Of a stretch of 54,255 bases of DNA, positions 1 to 9,887 are shown piece after piece. Location: assembly GCA_028818755.1 (NCBI GenBank), contig JAPPNF010000012.1, positions 1 to 54,255 of the forward strand, in the 5' to 3' direction. This DNA comes from Deltaproteobacteria bacterium (GTDB taxonomy: Bacteria; Desulfobacterota; Binatia; UBA9968; JAJDTQ01). Position 1 is the stretch's first letter. Each line of letters starts with the position of its first letter. Both the position numbers and the translations under genes were made by a program. The notes beneath the pieces are model-generated. The model saw only the letters and a list, made by a program, of their open reading frames with translations, did no database searches and had not been told where the DNA came from.

Positions 1-120
<120 letters not shown>

Positions 121-152
121 CAGTGGTCATTTCGAATAATTCGCATACGCAG

Positions 153-172
153 GGCGGGTATTCAAACCCGGC
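153..172. repeat. Imperfect copy of the GGCGGGTTTCAAACCCGCC palindrome
   Basis: The sequence GGCGGGTATTCAAACCCGGC is a short dyad matching better copies at 24230-24248 and 48868-48886. It overlaps the 3' end of the eIF-2B-like gene, whose last codons are read from it. Function is unknown; its gene-end position is typical of REP-like elements. Confidence 0.5.
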
Positions 173-1169
173 GCGCGGCGCCGGTCAGGCGAGAGCGGAT
201 CTCCATTCCGGCGAGTTCGCGGGCTGATTCCCGCGCTGTCACGATGCCTCGTTCGGTGACGATGCCGGTGACGCAGTCGAGGGGCGTCAGGTCGAAATAG
301 CGGTTGACCACACGCAGTCCCGCGGAGGCGCGGGCGAGGATTTCCGCGGCGGGCCGCTCCTGTCGGAGGGCGTCCGGCGATACGGCCGGCAGGAACTTCT
401 CGCTCCCGGCGAGCACGTAGAAAGGAATGCCCCAGCTCCGGGCCGCTGTGGCCAAGCCCAGGGTTCCGGCCTTGTTGATGACGCCGTCGGCGGTGATGGC
501 GTCCGCTCCGGCCGCCAGCACAGGGTCCCGGGCCTGCCGCAGGAGCGAGAACGCGAGGCTGTCGGCGGTCAGGGTGGTGGCGATGCCGGCCCGGGCAAGA
601 TCTTGCGCCAGCGCGGTCCCTTCACAGAGCGGGCGCGACTCGGTGCAGTGGACGGTGACGCGGCGGCCCGCCTGCACGCTGTGGAGCAGGGCGGCGCGCA
701 CGGTGGAGCCCGCGGAATGGGTGAAGATCGCGGCGTCGTTGTCGATGACTTCGCTGAAGTGGCGGGCGATGGCCTGGTTGTGCTCGTCCATCCCTTCCAC
801 GAAAGCGGCCGCCGTCCGCGCCAGCCGGGCGCATGCGTCTTCCCCGGGAGCGGTTTCGTCCATGCACAGCAGCAATGAATCGAAAAGGTTGTACAGCGGC
901 GCCATGGCCGGGTGGGCGTTGATGAGCGCCGCCGCCAGTTCCGGAAGCCGGTCTTCGATGTCGCGTCGCGCGCGGCGGGCCCCTTCGGCATCGCGCGCCT
1001 CGGACGAGACGCCGGCAAGCCAGTCTTCCACCAGCGCCGCGGCGCGCCGGGTGATGGCCTGGGAACCCGAGACGTTGTCGCCGCGTATTTTTTCCACCGC
1101 CGCGGCAAGGTCCGCGGGGGCGTTCTTCGTTGACCGCTTCCGGTGCCTGTGATAGCTATTTTTTGGCAT
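162..1169 (-). CDS. eIF-2B alpha/beta/delta-family protein (sugar-phosphate isomerase-like)
   Basis: The C-terminal half has the signature of the IF-2B family, which includes MtnA, ribose-1,5-bisphosphate isomerase and eukaryotic eIF2B subunits: a GADAIT..GVINKAGT block near two thirds of the protein, followed by AARSWGIPFYVLAGSEKF. The N-terminal part is helical, as in the family. The exact substrate cannot be told; a sugar-phosphate isomerase or a structural paralogue are both possible. The ATG at 1169 is chosen because an upstream extension would run into the divergent lipoprotein gene, whose start is at 1189; an ATG at 1190 is also in frame. The gene stands alone, divergent from the TPR gene, and its 3' end runs into a palindromic repeat close to the poly-C artefact. 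Confidence 0.7.
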   Translation of the reverse strand: MPKNSYHRHRKRSTKNAPADLAAAVEKIRGDNVSGSQAITRRAAALVEDWLAGVSSEARDAEGARRARRDIEDRLPELAAALINAHPAMAPLYNLFDSLLLCMDETAPGEDACARLARTAAAFVEGMDEHNQAIARHFSEVIDNDAAIFTHSAGSTVRAALLHSVQAGRRVTVHCTESRPLCEGTALAQDLARAGIATTLTADSLAFSLLRQARDPVLAAGADAITADGVINKAGTLGLATAARSWGIPFYVLAGSEKFLPAVSPDALRQERPAAEILARASAGLRVVNRYFDLTPLDCVTGIVTERGIVTARESARELAGMEIRSRLTGAARRV

Positions 1170-1188
1170 ATCTGGTCTGGAAATTACC

Positions 1189-2910
1189 ATGTGGCGTCTT
1201 TGTTGGGGAATCGTTTTTCTACTGTTTCTCACGGGTTGCGGTACCGTGGAGCCGGTTCCCGAGTCGTCGCCCGCTCCCTTTGCCCAGGAAGAGACGGTCG
1301 AGGTCCCGCCGGCCGCCCGGTCGATGTACCACTATCTGAGGGCCCGCGTGGACCTTCTCTCCGGCGACTCCCGCGCGGCCCACGAGCAATACAAGGCGGC
1401 CGTCGAACACGATCCTTCCAGCGCCTTCCTGCGCGCACGCCTGGCCAAGTCGTATCTCGGCCTTGGCGAGATCGACCGCGCCCTGGGCGAGGCGGAGGCG
1501 GCGGTGCGGCTCGACGACGGCGACCGGGAAAGCCGCCGGTTGCTGGCCGGGCTCTACAGCGGCGCGGGCAAGGTATCGGACGCCATCCGCGAGTACCGGA
1601 CGCTGCTCGAGAGTGATCCGGACGATGCCCAGACACTGCTCTACCTGGGGGCGATCTATCTCGACCAGGAGCAATACCAGCCGGCGCGGGAGCACCTGGA
1701 GCGCTATGCACGGCGCAATCCCGCGTCGCCGCTCGGCCACTACTACCTCGGCCGGACGCTCGCCGAGTCGCGCGAGCTGGCCGACGCGGAAAAGAGCTAC
1801 GAGGCCGCCGTCAAGCTGCACCCGTCGTCCACGCCCGTGCTGACGGAGTTGGCGCTGGTGCGCGAGTTTCGCGGCCGTCGCAGTGCCGCGTTGGAGGCCT
1901 ACGAAAAGGTGCTCCAGGCCGACCCGCGCAACGAGTGGGCCGGCCAGCGCCTCGAGGCCCTCCGTTCGGGCGGGCGGGATCTGGCGGACGCCCGCGCCGA
2001 GTTCAAACGCCTGCGCTCCCGGGAAGCGGCCCCCGGCGCGGCCCGGATGAAGGTGGCGCTGGTCCACTACGAGCTCGGCAGCCTCGAGGAAGCGGTGACG
2101 GAGTTCAACCTGGCCCTCGCGGAACGGCCCGAAGACCAGCGGGTGCGGTTTTTCCTGGGCCTGACGTACAGCCGGCTCGACGATTCTCTTGGCGCCGCGA
2201 CGCAGTTCCAGCGCATTCCTGCGGAGAGCGAGTACTTCGTCGATTCTCGGGTGCAGCTCGCCTCGCTCTTTGAGAAGCAGGAGAAGTATTCCGAGGCGGT
2301 GGCCGCCGTCCGCGCCGCTCTCGACAAGGGCGACCGGCGGCGCAAGGAGCTGTTCCGCTTTCTGGCCGAGATCTACCGTCAGGCCAAGGACTATCCCAAC
2401 GCCATAAAGGCCATGCACAAGGTCGTGGAGCTGGATCCGGAAAGCGACCGCGTGCACTTCGCGTTGGGGGCGCTGTACGACGAGAGCAAGGACAAGGACA
2501 AGACCATCGAATACATGCGCAAGGCCATCGAGCTGAACCCGGACTACGCGGCCGCGCTGAACTATCTGGGTTATACCTACGCCGAAATGGGCGTGGAGCT
2601 CGACCAGGCGGAACGTCTCATCCTCCGCGCGCTGGAGATCGCGCCCAATGACGGTTTCTATATCGACAGCCTGGGCTGGGTGTACTACCAGAAGGGCGAC
2701 TACCGGCGCGCCATCGAGGAGTTGGAGAGGGCGGTCCACCTGGTGGTGGACGATCCCGTCATCATCGAACACTTGGGCGACGCGTATCTCAAGGACGGCA
2801 AGCCGGTGAAAGCCTTGCGGAGCTATCGCGACGCGCTCAAGGCCGCCGACGAGGACGAGCAGGTGGAGCGGATCCGGTCCAAGATCGCGGAGCTCGAACG
2901 AGGGATCTGA
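1189..2910 (+). CDS. TPR-repeat outer-membrane-type lipoprotein
   Basis: The 573-residue product begins with a lipoprotein signal (hydrophobic core WGIVFLLFLTGC, lipobox LTGC with Cys 17), so it should be lipidated and exported. The rest is tandem tetratricopeptide repeats, with recurring motifs such as AHEQYKAAVEHDPSS, ALNYLGYTYAEMG and DSLGWVYYQKGDYRRAIEELERAV spread over about residues 45-560. TPR lipoproteins of this kind act as assembly or protein-interaction scaffolds at the outer membrane; no specific partner can be named. The LolB-like gene starts 5 bp after the stop, so the two probably form one transcript. The start lies only 20 bp from the chosen start of the divergent eIF-2B-like gene. 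Confidence 0.85.
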   Translation: MWRLCWGIVFLLFLTGCGTVEPVPESSPAPFAQEETVEVPPAARSMYHYLRARVDLLSGDSRAAHEQYKAAVEHDPSSAFLRARLAKSYLGLGEIDRALGEAEAAVRLDDGDRESRRLLAGLYSGAGKVSDAIREYRTLLESDPDDAQTLLYLGAIYLDQEQYQPAREHLERYARRNPASPLGHYYLGRTLAESRELADAEKSYEAAVKLHPSSTPVLTELALVREFRGRRSAALEAYEKVLQADPRNEWAGQRLEALRSGGRDLADARAEFKRLRSREAAPGAARMKVALVHYELGSLEEAVTEFNLALAERPEDQRVRFFLGLTYSRLDDSLGAATQFQRIPAESEYFVDSRVQLASLFEKQEKYSEAVAAVRAALDKGDRRRKELFRFLAEIYRQAKDYPNAIKAMHKVVELDPESDRVHFALGALYDESKDKDKTIEYMRKAIELNPDYAAALNYLGYTYAEMGVELDQAERLILRALEIAPNDGFYIDSLGWVYYQKGDYRRAIEELERAVHLVVDDPVIIEHLGDAYLKDGKPVKALRSYRDALKAADEDEQVERIRSKIAELERGI

Positions 2911-2915
2911 AGGCG

Positions 2916-3704
2916 TTGCGGCGCAGACGAATCATTGCGGTCGTTGCCTCGCTGGGCGTTGCGGTTCTGCTGGCGGGATGCTCGGTTCGGGAACCCGCCC
3001 CCGTCGCCGAGCCCGCGCCGGCGCCGAACCCTCGTCTCCCCATGGTCCTCTCCGAGCGGAGCGACTCGTTCCAGTCGCTGCGGAGCCTGGCCAGGATCCG
3101 CTACGAGGCGGGCGGCAAAAGAGGCAGGTTCGACGCCGCGGTACTGGTGCGCAGGCCCCACCGACTACGGCTGGAAGCGTTCTCCGTGGTCGGCGCGGCG
3201 CTGGTCCTCACGGTGGATGAGGGTATGGTTACCGGGTTCCTCCCCTCGGAAGCGCGATACTATCGTGCCCGGACTTCCCGCGCGAGCCTGTACCGCGCCA
3301 CCCAGATACTGCTGGAGCTGGATGAGATGGTCGCCCTGATGCTGGGCCTTCCCCCGGTGGATCCCAAGGCTGCCTGGAACGTCGGAGCGCGCGAGTTGCG
3401 GCGCGTCCGCGCGGACGGCACCACCGACATCCTCACTTTCGACGCCGACGGGGCGGCGCCGATCCGCTGGCAACGCCTGAGCCCGTCGGGGAATCCCTGG
3501 TACATCGCGACCTTCGAGGATTATTCCGATACGCCGGCGGGGCGCTTCCCCTTGAAGATCAGGTTGGAAACCCCGCCGCTCAAACGGTCCTACGAGATTC
3601 GCTACGACAGCCCGGAGCTCAACGTCACCCTGCCGGAGTCGCATTTCGTCCAGGAACTGCCCGAGGGCGTCGTCAGGGTGCCATTGCCGTCGCCCACCGG
3701 TTGA
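2916..3704 (+). CDS. LolB/DUF4292-like outer-membrane lipoprotein
   Basis: The 262-residue protein starts at TTG (2916), 5 bp after the TPR gene. It has an Arg-rich n-region, a hydrophobic stretch and the lipobox LLAGC (Cys about residue 22). The mature part looks like an eleven-strand LolA/LolB-type barrel: a FQSLRSLARIRYEAGGKRGRFDAAVLVRRPHRLRLEAF-like opening, then a middle with LYRATQILLELDEMVALMLG. Known LolB proteins accept lipoproteins at the outer membrane. Here the role would be lipoprotein insertion or binding, inferred from fold-like pattern and lipidation only. The TPR gene upstream is the only linked gene; a repeat cluster begins 10 bp downstream. Confidence 0.7.
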   Translation: MRRRRIIAVVASLGVAVLLAGCSVREPAPVAEPAPAPNPRLPMVLSERSDSFQSLRSLARIRYEAGGKRGRFDAAVLVRRPHRLRLEAFSVVGAALVLTVDEGMVTGFLPSEARYYRARTSRASLYRATQILLELDEMVALMLGLPPVDPKAAWNVGARELRRVRADGTTDILTFDADGAAPIRWQRLSPSGNPWYIATFEDYSDTPAGRFPLKIRLETPPLKRSYEIRYDSPELNVTLPESHFVQELPEGVVRVPLPSPTG

Positions 3705-3714
3705 CCGGACAGGA

Positions 3715-3810
3715 CCCTCACCCCAGCCCTCTCCCAGAGGGAGAGGGGGACTATGGCTGTCGACGTTGTGGCTGGCGCCCTCACCCCGACCCTCTCCCAG
3801 AGGGAGAGGG
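3715..3810. repeat. 96-bp composite direct repeat, copy A
   Basis: This 96-bp block consists of two CCCTCACCCC...CTCTCCC-agaggGAGAGGG palindromic units joined by a unique linker (gactatggctgtcgacgttg). The same block in the same orientation lies at 9888-9983 with 6 differences. The two copies flank the Yej transporter operon. Copy A overlaps the last codons of the permease-ATPase fusion gene. Confidence 0.85.
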
Positions 3811-6549
3811 CCAATCCTTCCCCTCTCCCTCTGGGAGAGGGTGGCCGAAGGCCGGGTGAGGGCCTTCGAGGGCCGCCGACACCAGTTCCCGGGTGTATTC
3901 GTGACGAGGGGTCTCGAAGATAGCCGCGGCCGGCCCCTGCTCCACCACGACCCCGCGGTGCACCACCAGGACGTGGTGGCTCATGGCGCGCACCACCTTG
4001 AGGTCGTGGCTGATGAACAGGTAGGCGCAGCCGTGCTGCTCCTGGAGCCTGCGCAGCAACGTGACGATCTGCGCCTGCACCGACACGTCGAGGGCGGAGG
4101 TGGGCTCGTCCAGCACCACGAAGCGCGGTTTCAGCACCATGGCCCGGGCGATGGCGATGCGCTGGCGCTGTCCGCCGGAGAACTCGTGGGGATAGCGGTG
4201 GCGCGCTTCGGGTTCGAGTTCCACTTCCCGCAAGGCCTCCACGATCAGCTCTTCGCGCTCCTCCGGGGTGCGGCCGAGGCCGTGGACCACCAGGCCTTCC
4301 TCGATGATCTGGGCCACGGACAGCCGCGGGTTCAGCGATCCGTAGGGATCCTGGAAGACCACCTGCATGTCCCGCCGCAGCGGCCGCAGGGTCCGGGAGC
4401 GCAGGCCCTGGATGTCGCGGCGGTCGTAACGGATCGGACCGTTGCTGCCCACCAGCCGTAGCAGCGCCAGCCCCAGCGTGGTCTTGCCCGAGCCGCTCTC
4501 GCCCACCACCCCCACCGTGCGCCCTTCCCGAAGCTCCACCGAGATACCGTCCACGGCGCGTATGTAATCCACCGTGCGCCGCAGGATGCCCGCCTTCACC
4601 GGATACCAGACCTTGAGGTCCTCGCACGCCACCAGAGGTTCGTCACCCGTGTCGCCCGGTGCGGGCCCCCCCTTGGGCGTCGCCGCCAGCAGATGCCGGG
4701 TGTACGGGTGCCGGGGCCGCTCCATCACCTCGGCGGTTTCCCCGGCCTCGACGATCTTCCCCTGTTGCATGATGCACAGCCGGTCGGCCAGCCTGCGCAC
4801 GATGCCCATGTCGTGGGTGATGAACAGGATCGCCATGCCCAGCCGTCGTTGCAGGCTCACCAGCAGCGCCAGCAGTTGCGCCTGGATGGTCACGTCCAGG
4901 GCGGTGGTGGGCTCGTCCGCGATGAGCAGGTCCGGCTCGTTGGCCAGGGCCATGGCGATCATCACCCGCTGCCGCTGTCCGCCGGACAGCTCGTGCGGGT
5001 AGGAGCCGAGCCGGCGCTCGGGATCCTCGATGCCGACCAGCCGCAGCAGTTCCACCGTGCGCGCGGCGGCCGCCGCCCCGTCAAGGCCCTTGTGCAGCTT
5101 CAGGGTCTCGCCGATCTGGCGCTCGATGGTGTGGAGCGGGTTCAGTGACGTCATCGGCTCCTGGAAGATCATGGCGATACGGTCGCCGCGGATGCCCTGG
5201 AGGGTCTGGGGGTCGGCGCCCAGCAGCTCCGTGCCCTGGAAGCGGATGCTGCCGCGCGGATGGCTGGCGGCGGGGTAGGGCAGCAACTGCAGGATCGACA
5301 ACGCGGTGGCCGATTTGCCCGAGCCGCTTTCTCCCACCAGGGCCACGGTCTCGCCCCGGCGGATGGTGAGGGAGACTCCGTCCACGGCCTCCACCGCTCC
5401 CGCCCCGGCGCCGAAGCGAACCGCCAGGTCTTCGATGGCCACCAGCGCCGTGCCGGATCCCGGTCCGGCTCCGGCGTTCCCCTCGTTGTCCGGCACGGTC
5501 GCGGCCGCCTCGTCTTCTGCGCCGGCTTCGGGCGCGAAGGTCTTGCGCGGGTCGAAGGCGTCGCGCACGGCCTCGCCGATGAACACGAGCAGGCTCAGCA
5601 TGACCGCGATGATCAGGAAGGCGGAGAAACCGAGCCAGGGCGCCTGCAGGTTGTCCTTCCCCTGCTTGAGCAACTCGCCCAGGGAGGCGGACCCCGGCGG
5701 CAGGCCGAAGCCCAGGAAGTCCAGGGCGGTAAGCGTGACCACCGCGCCGCTGGTGATGAACGGAAGGAAAGTCAGCGCCGCCACCATGGCGTTGGGCAGC
5801 ACGTGGCGGGCGATGATGCGCGGGTTGCCCACTCCCAGCGCCCGCGCCGCCCGCACGTAGTCGAGGTTGCGCGCGCGCAGGAACTCGGCCCGCACCACGC
5901 CCACCAGCGCCATCCAGCTAAACAGCAGCATGAACGCCAGCAGCCACCAGAAGCTCGGGGTCACCACGCTGGCCAGGATGATCAGCAGGTAAAGGGTCGG
6001 CAGCCCCGACCACATCTCGATGAAGCGCTGGAAGAGGAGGTCGAGCCAGCCGCCGAAGTAGCCCTGGACGGCGCCCGCGGCGACGCCGACCACCGAGCTC
6101 ACCAGGGTGAGGATCAGGCCGAACAGTACCGAGATGCGGAATCCGTAGATCAGCCGGGCGGTGACGTCGCGCGCCTGGTCGTCGGTGCCGAGCCAGTTCC
6201 GCAGGCTCGGCGGCGACGGCGCGGGCGTCGGCAGGTCGAAGGCGATGGTGTCGTAGCTGTAGCGGATGGGAGGCCACAGGATCCAGCCGCGCTCCTCGAT
6301 GAGCGCCGCGACCTCGGGGTCGCTGTAGTCGGTATCGGACTCCAGGAAGCCGCCGAACTCCGTTTCCGGATAGTCCACCAGCACCGGCACGTAGAACGCC
6401 CCGTCGTAGCGCACCAGCAGCGGTCGGTCGTTGGCGATGAACTCGGCGAACAGGCTCACGAACAGCAGCGCGCTGAAGATCACGAGCGACCAGTACCCGC
6501 GCCGGTTGGCGCGAAAGTTGTCCAGGCGTCTTCGGTTGAGCGGAGTCAT
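3781..6549 (-). CDS. YejE-YejF-type fusion: ABC importer permease plus two ATPase domains
   Basis: This 922-residue protein joins three parts normally split between two genes. Residues about 1-345 are an inner-membrane permease of the OppC/YejE type, with an N-terminal membrane helix, a periplasmic segment and the EAA-type loop [20 protein letters not shown]. Residues about 365-640 are ATPase 1 (Walker A GESGSGKS, signature LSGGQRQR, Walker B LLIADEP). Residues about 645-895 are ATPase 2 ([22 protein letters not shown]). Both ATPases keep their key residues. In E. coli YejABEF, which takes up peptides such as microcin C, the double ATPase YejF is a separate protein. The last ~25 residues ([14 protein letters not shown]...) are encoded by repeats. 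It is downstream of the binding-protein and YejB-like genes, separated from yejB by a MITE. Confidence 0.9.
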   Translation of the reverse strand: MTPLNRRRLDNFRANRRGYWSLVIFSALLFVSLFAEFIANDRPLLVRYDGAFYVPVLVDYPETEFGGFLESDTDYSDPEVAALIEERGWILWPPIRYSYDTIAFDLPTPAPSPPSLRNWLGTDDQARDVTARLIYGFRISVLFGLILTLVSSVVGVAAGAVQGYFGGWLDLLFQRFIEMWSGLPTLYLLIILASVVTPSFWWLLAFMLLFSWMALVGVVRAEFLRARNLDYVRAARALGVGNPRIIARHVLPNAMVAALTFLPFITSGAVVTLTALDFLGFGLPPGSASLGELLKQGKDNLQAPWLGFSAFLIIAVMLSLLVFIGEAVRDAFDPRKTFAPEAGAEDEAAATVPDNEGNAGAGPGSGTALVAIEDLAVRFGAGAGAVEAVDGVSLTIRRGETVALVGESGSGKSATALSILQLLPYPAASHPRGSIRFQGTELLGADPQTLQGIRGDRIAMIFQEPMTSLNPLHTIERQIGETLKLHKGLDGAAAAARTVELLRLVGIEDPERRLGSYPHELSGGQRQRVMIAMALANEPDLLIADEPTTALDVTIQAQLLALLVSLQRRLGMAILFITHDMGIVRRLADRLCIMQQGKIVEAGETAEVMERPRHPYTRHLLAATPKGGPAPGDTGDEPLVACEDLKVWYPVKAGILRRTVDYIRAVDGISVELREGRTVGVVGESGSGKTTLGLALLRLVGSNGPIRYDRRDIQGLRSRTLRPLRRDMQVVFQDPYGSLNPRLSVAQIIEEGLVVHGLGRTPEEREELIVEALREVELEPEARHRYPHEFSGGQRQRIAIARAMVLKPRFVVLDEPTSALDVSVQAQIVTLLRRLQEQHGCAYLFISHDLKVVRAMSHHVLVVHRGVVVEQGPAAAIFETPRHEYTRELVSAALEGPHPAFGHPLPEGEGKDWPSPSGRGSG
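3820..3862. repeat. 43-bp REP-like palindromic repeat
   Basis: The unit reads CCCCTCTCCCTCTGGGAGAG followed by GGTGGCCGAAGGCCGGGTGAGGG and contains two dyads (CTCTCCC/GGGAGAG and GGCCGAAGGCC). Near-identical copies are at 9817-9859, 43025-43067 and 47383-47425. It lies inside the 3' end of the Yej fusion gene and encodes part of its C-terminal tail. Confidence 0.85.
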
Positions 6550-6565
6550 GCGCGGATCCGGGGTC

Positions 6566-6749
6566 TAGTGTGGTGTCTGGCTAATTCGCGCAATAATATG
6601 CGGAGGATTTTTCGTCGTCGGCAAGGCGCGATGACGAGTGGGGGCGACCGTAGGTCGCCCCAGGGCGGGCACCACGCGAGGAAGAGCAACGCAGCCGACG
6701 GCGAAAAAGACCCGCAGATTATTGTGCGAATTAACCAGACACCACACTA
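6566..6749. mobile_element. MITE copy 1 (184 bp, CTAG target, long imperfect hairpin)
   Basis: The element begins TAGTGTGGTGTCTGG and ends with its inverse, CCAGACACCACACTA. Similarity between the arms continues inwards for most of its length, so it could fold into one long hairpin. Both ends lie in the tetramer CTAG (6565-6568 and 6747-6750), consistent with insertion into the TA of CTAG as known for IS630. It has no transposase gene. Copies are at 16789-16971 and 44949-45111. It sits between the yejB stop (2 bp away) and the fusion gene start (16 bp away). Confidence 0.9.
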
Positions 6750-6751
6750 GG

Positions 6752-7867
6752 TCAGGTCTCCCGGCTCTCGAAGTCGATGCGCGGGTCCACCACCACGTAG
6801 GTGAGGTCCTCCACCAGCTTCATCGCCAGGCCCAGCAGGGTGAAGAAGTACAGCGTGCCGAACATCACCGGGTAGTCGCGGTTGATGGCCGCTTCGAATC
6901 CCAGCAGGCCGACGCCGTCCAGCGAAAAGATCACCTCGGTGAGCAGCGCGCCGGTGAACAGGATGCCGACGAAGGCGCCGGGAAAGCCGGCGATGACGAT
7001 GAGCATGGCGTTCCGGAACACGTGGCGGTAGAGCACCCGGCGCTCGTTCAGCCCCTTGGCCCGCGCGGTCATGACGTACTGCTGGTTGATCTGGTCCAGG
7101 AACGAGTTCTTGGTGAGCATGGTGAGGCCGGCGAATCCGCCGATGACCATGGACAGCACCGGCAGCGTGATGTGCCAGAAGTAATCGGCGATGCGTTGCC
7201 AGAAGCCGAGATCGCTCCAGTTGTCCGATACCAGGCCGCGCAAGGGGAACCAGTCGAGATAGCGGCCGCCGGCGAACAGCACGATCAGCAGGATGGCGAA
7301 CAGGAACCCCGGCACCGCGTTGCCGACGATCACCGCCCCGGAAGACCACACGTCGAAGCGCGAGCCGTCGCGCACCGCCTTGGCGACGCCGAGGGGAATC
7401 GAGACCAGGTACACCAGCAGCGTGGTCCAGAGTCCCAGGGAGATGGACACCGGCAGCTTGTCCAGCACCAGTTGCACCACCGAGCGGTCGCGGAAGAAGC
7501 TGTCGCCGAAGTCGAAGCGCAGGAAGTTCCCCATCATGAGGAAGAAGCGCTCGTGGGCGGGCTTGTCGAAGCCGAACTGGCGCTCGATCTCCTTGATGAA
7601 CTCGGGATCGATGCCGCGGGCGCCGCGGTACGTGCCGACGGTGCCGCCGCCGGCATCCCGCGATTGCTGCTTGGAAGCCTCCACCTCCCGCTGGTCGCCG
7701 CCGCCGCTGAACCGCTCGGTGGCCGACACGTCGGTCTGCTGGAGCTTCGCCAGGAGCTGCTCCACCGGCCCGCCCGGCGCCGAGTGGATGATCACGAAGT
7801 TCAGCACCATGATGCCGAACAGCGTCGGAACGATCAGCAGCAGCCGGCGTATGATGTAGGCGAACAT
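6752..7867 (-). CDS. YejB/OppB-type ABC peptide importer permease
   Basis: A 371-residue integral membrane protein. It starts with the typical first helix of OppB/DppB/YejB permeases ([20 protein letters not shown]...), followed by a long extracytoplasmic insert (about residues 45-110), five more predicted helices and the EAA loop ([21 protein letters not shown]). The large insert and the ending [11 protein letters not shown] are typical of the YejB branch rather than DppB. It should pair with the permease part of the downstream fusion protein to form the channel. The start is 22 bp after the stop of the binding-protein gene. A MITE separates it from the fusion gene, which may disturb co-transcription. 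Confidence 0.92.
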   Translation of the reverse strand: MFAYIIRRLLLIVPTLFGIMVLNFVIIHSAPGGPVEQLLAKLQQTDVSATERFSGGGDQREVEASKQQSRDAGGGTVGTYRGARGIDPEFIKEIERQFGFDKPAHERFFLMMGNFLRFDFGDSFFRDRSVVQLVLDKLPVSISLGLWTTLLVYLVSIPLGVAKAVRDGSRFDVWSSGAVIVGNAVPGFLFAILLIVLFAGGRYLDWFPLRGLVSDNWSDLGFWQRIADYFWHITLPVLSMVIGGFAGLTMLTKNSFLDQINQQYVMTARAKGLNERRVLYRHVFRNAMLIVIAGFPGAFVGILFTGALLTEVIFSLDGVGLLGFEAAINRDYPVMFGTLYFFTLLGLAMKLVEDLTYVVVDPRIDFESRET

Positions 7868-7889
7868 GAACTACATGTGTCGCGGGACA

Positions 7890-9737
7890 CTAACCGCCCT
7901 TGCGCTTCGCCTCGAGCTCCTCCGCCTTCCTGGCGTCGACCCACCAGGCGTCGAACTGCACACCCTGCGTGGGGGTGACCTCGGGACGGCCGAAGCGGTC
8001 CCAGTGCACCAGGCGGTCGTAGGGGATGTGCCATTGGGGTATCACCCAGTGGCCCCACTGGAGCACGCGGTCCAGGGCGCGCACGTGGTTCACCAGGCTC
8101 TTGCGGTCGGGGGCGTGGACCACGCCCTCGATCAGCTTGTCCACCACCGGGTCCTTGATGCCCATGAGGTTCCGGCTTCCGCGCCTGTCGGCGAAGTCCG
8201 AACCCCAGAAGTCGCGCTGCTCGTTCCCCGGGGACAGGGATTGGCCCCAGCTCCCGATGACCACGTCGAAGTCGAAGTCGTCCAGCCGGCGGCGGTACTG
8301 CGCGGTGTCCACGGTCCGTACGGTGGCGGAGATGCCGAGCCGCGCCAGGTTCTTCTTGAAGGGCAGGACGATGCGCTCGAACAGCGGGCTCACCAGCAGG
8401 ATCTCGAACTCCATGGTCCGCCCGCTGGCCTTGTGGGTGAGCTTGCGGCTGGTCTTGTCGATGCCCCAGCCCGCCGCGCGCAAGAGATTGGACCCCTCCC
8501 GGAGGTTGGCGCGTATGCGGCCCGAGCCGTCGGTGGCAGGCGGATTGTATTCCCTGGTGAAGACCTCCTCGGGCACCCGGCCGCGATACGGCTCCAGGAT
8601 CGCTACTTCCGCGGGGCTCGGCAGCCCGGTGGCGGCCAGCTCCGAGTTGTCGAAGTAGCTGCGGTTGCGTTGGTACTGTCCGTAGAACAGCGTGCGGTTG
8701 GACCATTCGAAGTCGAACGCGTAGGCCAGCGCCTGCCGTACCTTCCGGTCCTGGAACAGCGGCCGGCGGGTGTTCAACGCGAACGCCTGCATGCCGGTGG
8801 AGCGGTCGTGGGGGATCTCCTCCTTCTTGACCAGGCCCTGCTTCAGGGCCGGGAAATCGTAGGCCGTGGCCCAGTTCTTGGAGCTGTTCTCGTACCGGAA
8901 GTCGTACTCGCCGGCCTTGAACGCTTCCACCGACACCGTGCCGTCGCGGTAGTAGTCGTAGCGCATGCGGTCGAAGTTGTCGCGGCCGACGTTCACCGGG
9001 AGATCCTTCCCCCAGTAGCCGTCCACCCGCTCGTACTCCACGAAGCGGCCGGGCTCGAAGGCGCCGATCCTGTACGCGCCGCTGCCCAGGGGCGGCTCCA
9101 GGGTCGTCTTGGAGAAGTCTCTTGTTTCCCAGTAGTGCTTCGGCAGCACCACCAGTTGCCCGAGGATCAGCGGCAGTTCGCGGTTGGTGCCGCCCCCGAA
9201 GGTAAACCGCACGGTGCGCTCGTCGAGCTTGTCCACCTTCTTCACGTCGCCGTAGTACCCGCGGTAGAAGGGGACGGCCTTGGTCAGCAGGGTTTCGAAG
9301 GTCCAGATGACGTCATCAGCGGTCACCGGCTTGCCGTCGTGCCAGCGCGCTTCGGGCCGCAGCCTGAACTGCACCCACGAGCGGTCCTCGGGCACGGTGA
9401 TGCTCTCGGCCAGCAGACCGTATTCGCTGAAGGGCTCGTCCGCGGACGCGGCCATCAGGGTCTCGTAGATGCCGCCGATGCCCGCCGCCGGGCTGCCTTT
9501 GACGATGAAGGGATTGAAGCTGTCGTAGGTGCCGATGGCCGCGAGCCGCACGGCGCCGCCCTTGGGCGCGTTCGGGTTCACGTAGTCGAAGTGCTTGAAG
9601 TCGGGCGCGTACTTGAGATCGCCGTGCATGGCGATGCCGTGGCTCGTGCGGCCCTGGTCGCTCGAAGCGGCGAAACCTGCCGTGGCGGCCAGCGCCAGCG
9701 CCGATAGCACCAACCCCCAGATCCGACTCGATCGCAT
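7890..9737 (-). CDS. YejA-like extracellular solute-binding protein (family 5) of a peptide ABC importer
   Basis: A 615-residue family 5 periplasmic binding protein. The start at 9737 is chosen because GGGAGG lies about 8 bases upstream and the product then begins with a Sec signal peptide (MRSSRIWGLVLSALALAATA, cleavage likely near GFAASS). The mature protein opens with TSHGIAMHGDLKYAPDFKHFDYVNPNAPKGG, the YejA-type beginning. Family motifs such as DDVIWTFETL and VRQALAYAFDFEW follow. It is the first gene of the three-gene Yej-type importer and would capture peptides for uptake. Its upstream region (9738-10041) holds three palindromic repeat units and no clear promoter. Confidence 0.92.
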   Translation of the reverse strand: MRSSRIWGLVLSALALAATAGFAASSDQGRTSHGIAMHGDLKYAPDFKHFDYVNPNAPKGGAVRLAAIGTYDSFNPFIVKGSPAAGIGGIYETLMAASADEPFSEYGLLAESITVPEDRSWVQFRLRPEARWHDGKPVTADDVIWTFETLLTKAVPFYRGYYGDVKKVDKLDERTVRFTFGGGTNRELPLILGQLVVLPKHYWETRDFSKTTLEPPLGSGAYRIGAFEPGRFVEYERVDGYWGKDLPVNVGRDNFDRMRYDYYRDGTVSVEAFKAGEYDFRYENSSKNWATAYDFPALKQGLVKKEEIPHDRSTGMQAFALNTRRPLFQDRKVRQALAYAFDFEWSNRTLFYGQYQRNRSYFDNSELAATGLPSPAEVAILEPYRGRVPEEVFTREYNPPATDGSGRIRANLREGSNLLRAAGWGIDKTSRKLTHKASGRTMEFEILLVSPLFERIVLPFKKNLARLGISATVRTVDTAQYRRRLDDFDFDVVIGSWGQSLSPGNEQRDFWGSDFADRRGSRNLMGIKDPVVDKLIEGVVHAPDRKSLVNHVRALDRVLQWGHWVIPQWHIPYDRLVHWDRFGRPEVTPTQGVQFDAWWVDARKAEELEAKRKGG

Positions 9738-9770
9738 GGAACCTCCCTCGGCGGCCAGTCCCAAACCCAA

Positions 9771-9859
9771 CCCCTCTCCCTCTAGGAGAGGGTGGCCTCG
9801 TTTCGTCCCAATCCAACCCCTCTCCCTTTGGGAGAGGGTGGCCGAAGGCCGGGTGAGGG
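9771..9859. repeat. Partial and full copies of the 43-bp REP-like repeat
   Basis: A partial unit (9771-9797, CCCCTCTCCCTCTAGGAGAG then GGTGGCC) is followed by a full unit at 9817-9859 that includes GGCCGAAGGCCGGGTGAGGG. They lie upstream of the YejA-like gene. With the composite repeat at 9888-9983 they fill most of the 304-bp gap between that gene and the end of the seven-gene operon. Confidence 0.8.
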
Positions 9860-9887
9860 CTGCTCGGCAATCCTGGCTTTACGAGAG

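Noticed and set aside
1219-2772. 517-codon open frame on the minus strand
   Set aside because: It is the antisense shadow of the TPR lipoprotein gene and has no family motif; GC-rich DNA gives many such frames.
5260-6750. 496-codon plus-strand frame
   Set aside because: It lies antisense to the Yej permease-ATPase gene and continues into the MITE; composition is Gln/Arg-rich as expected of a shadow.
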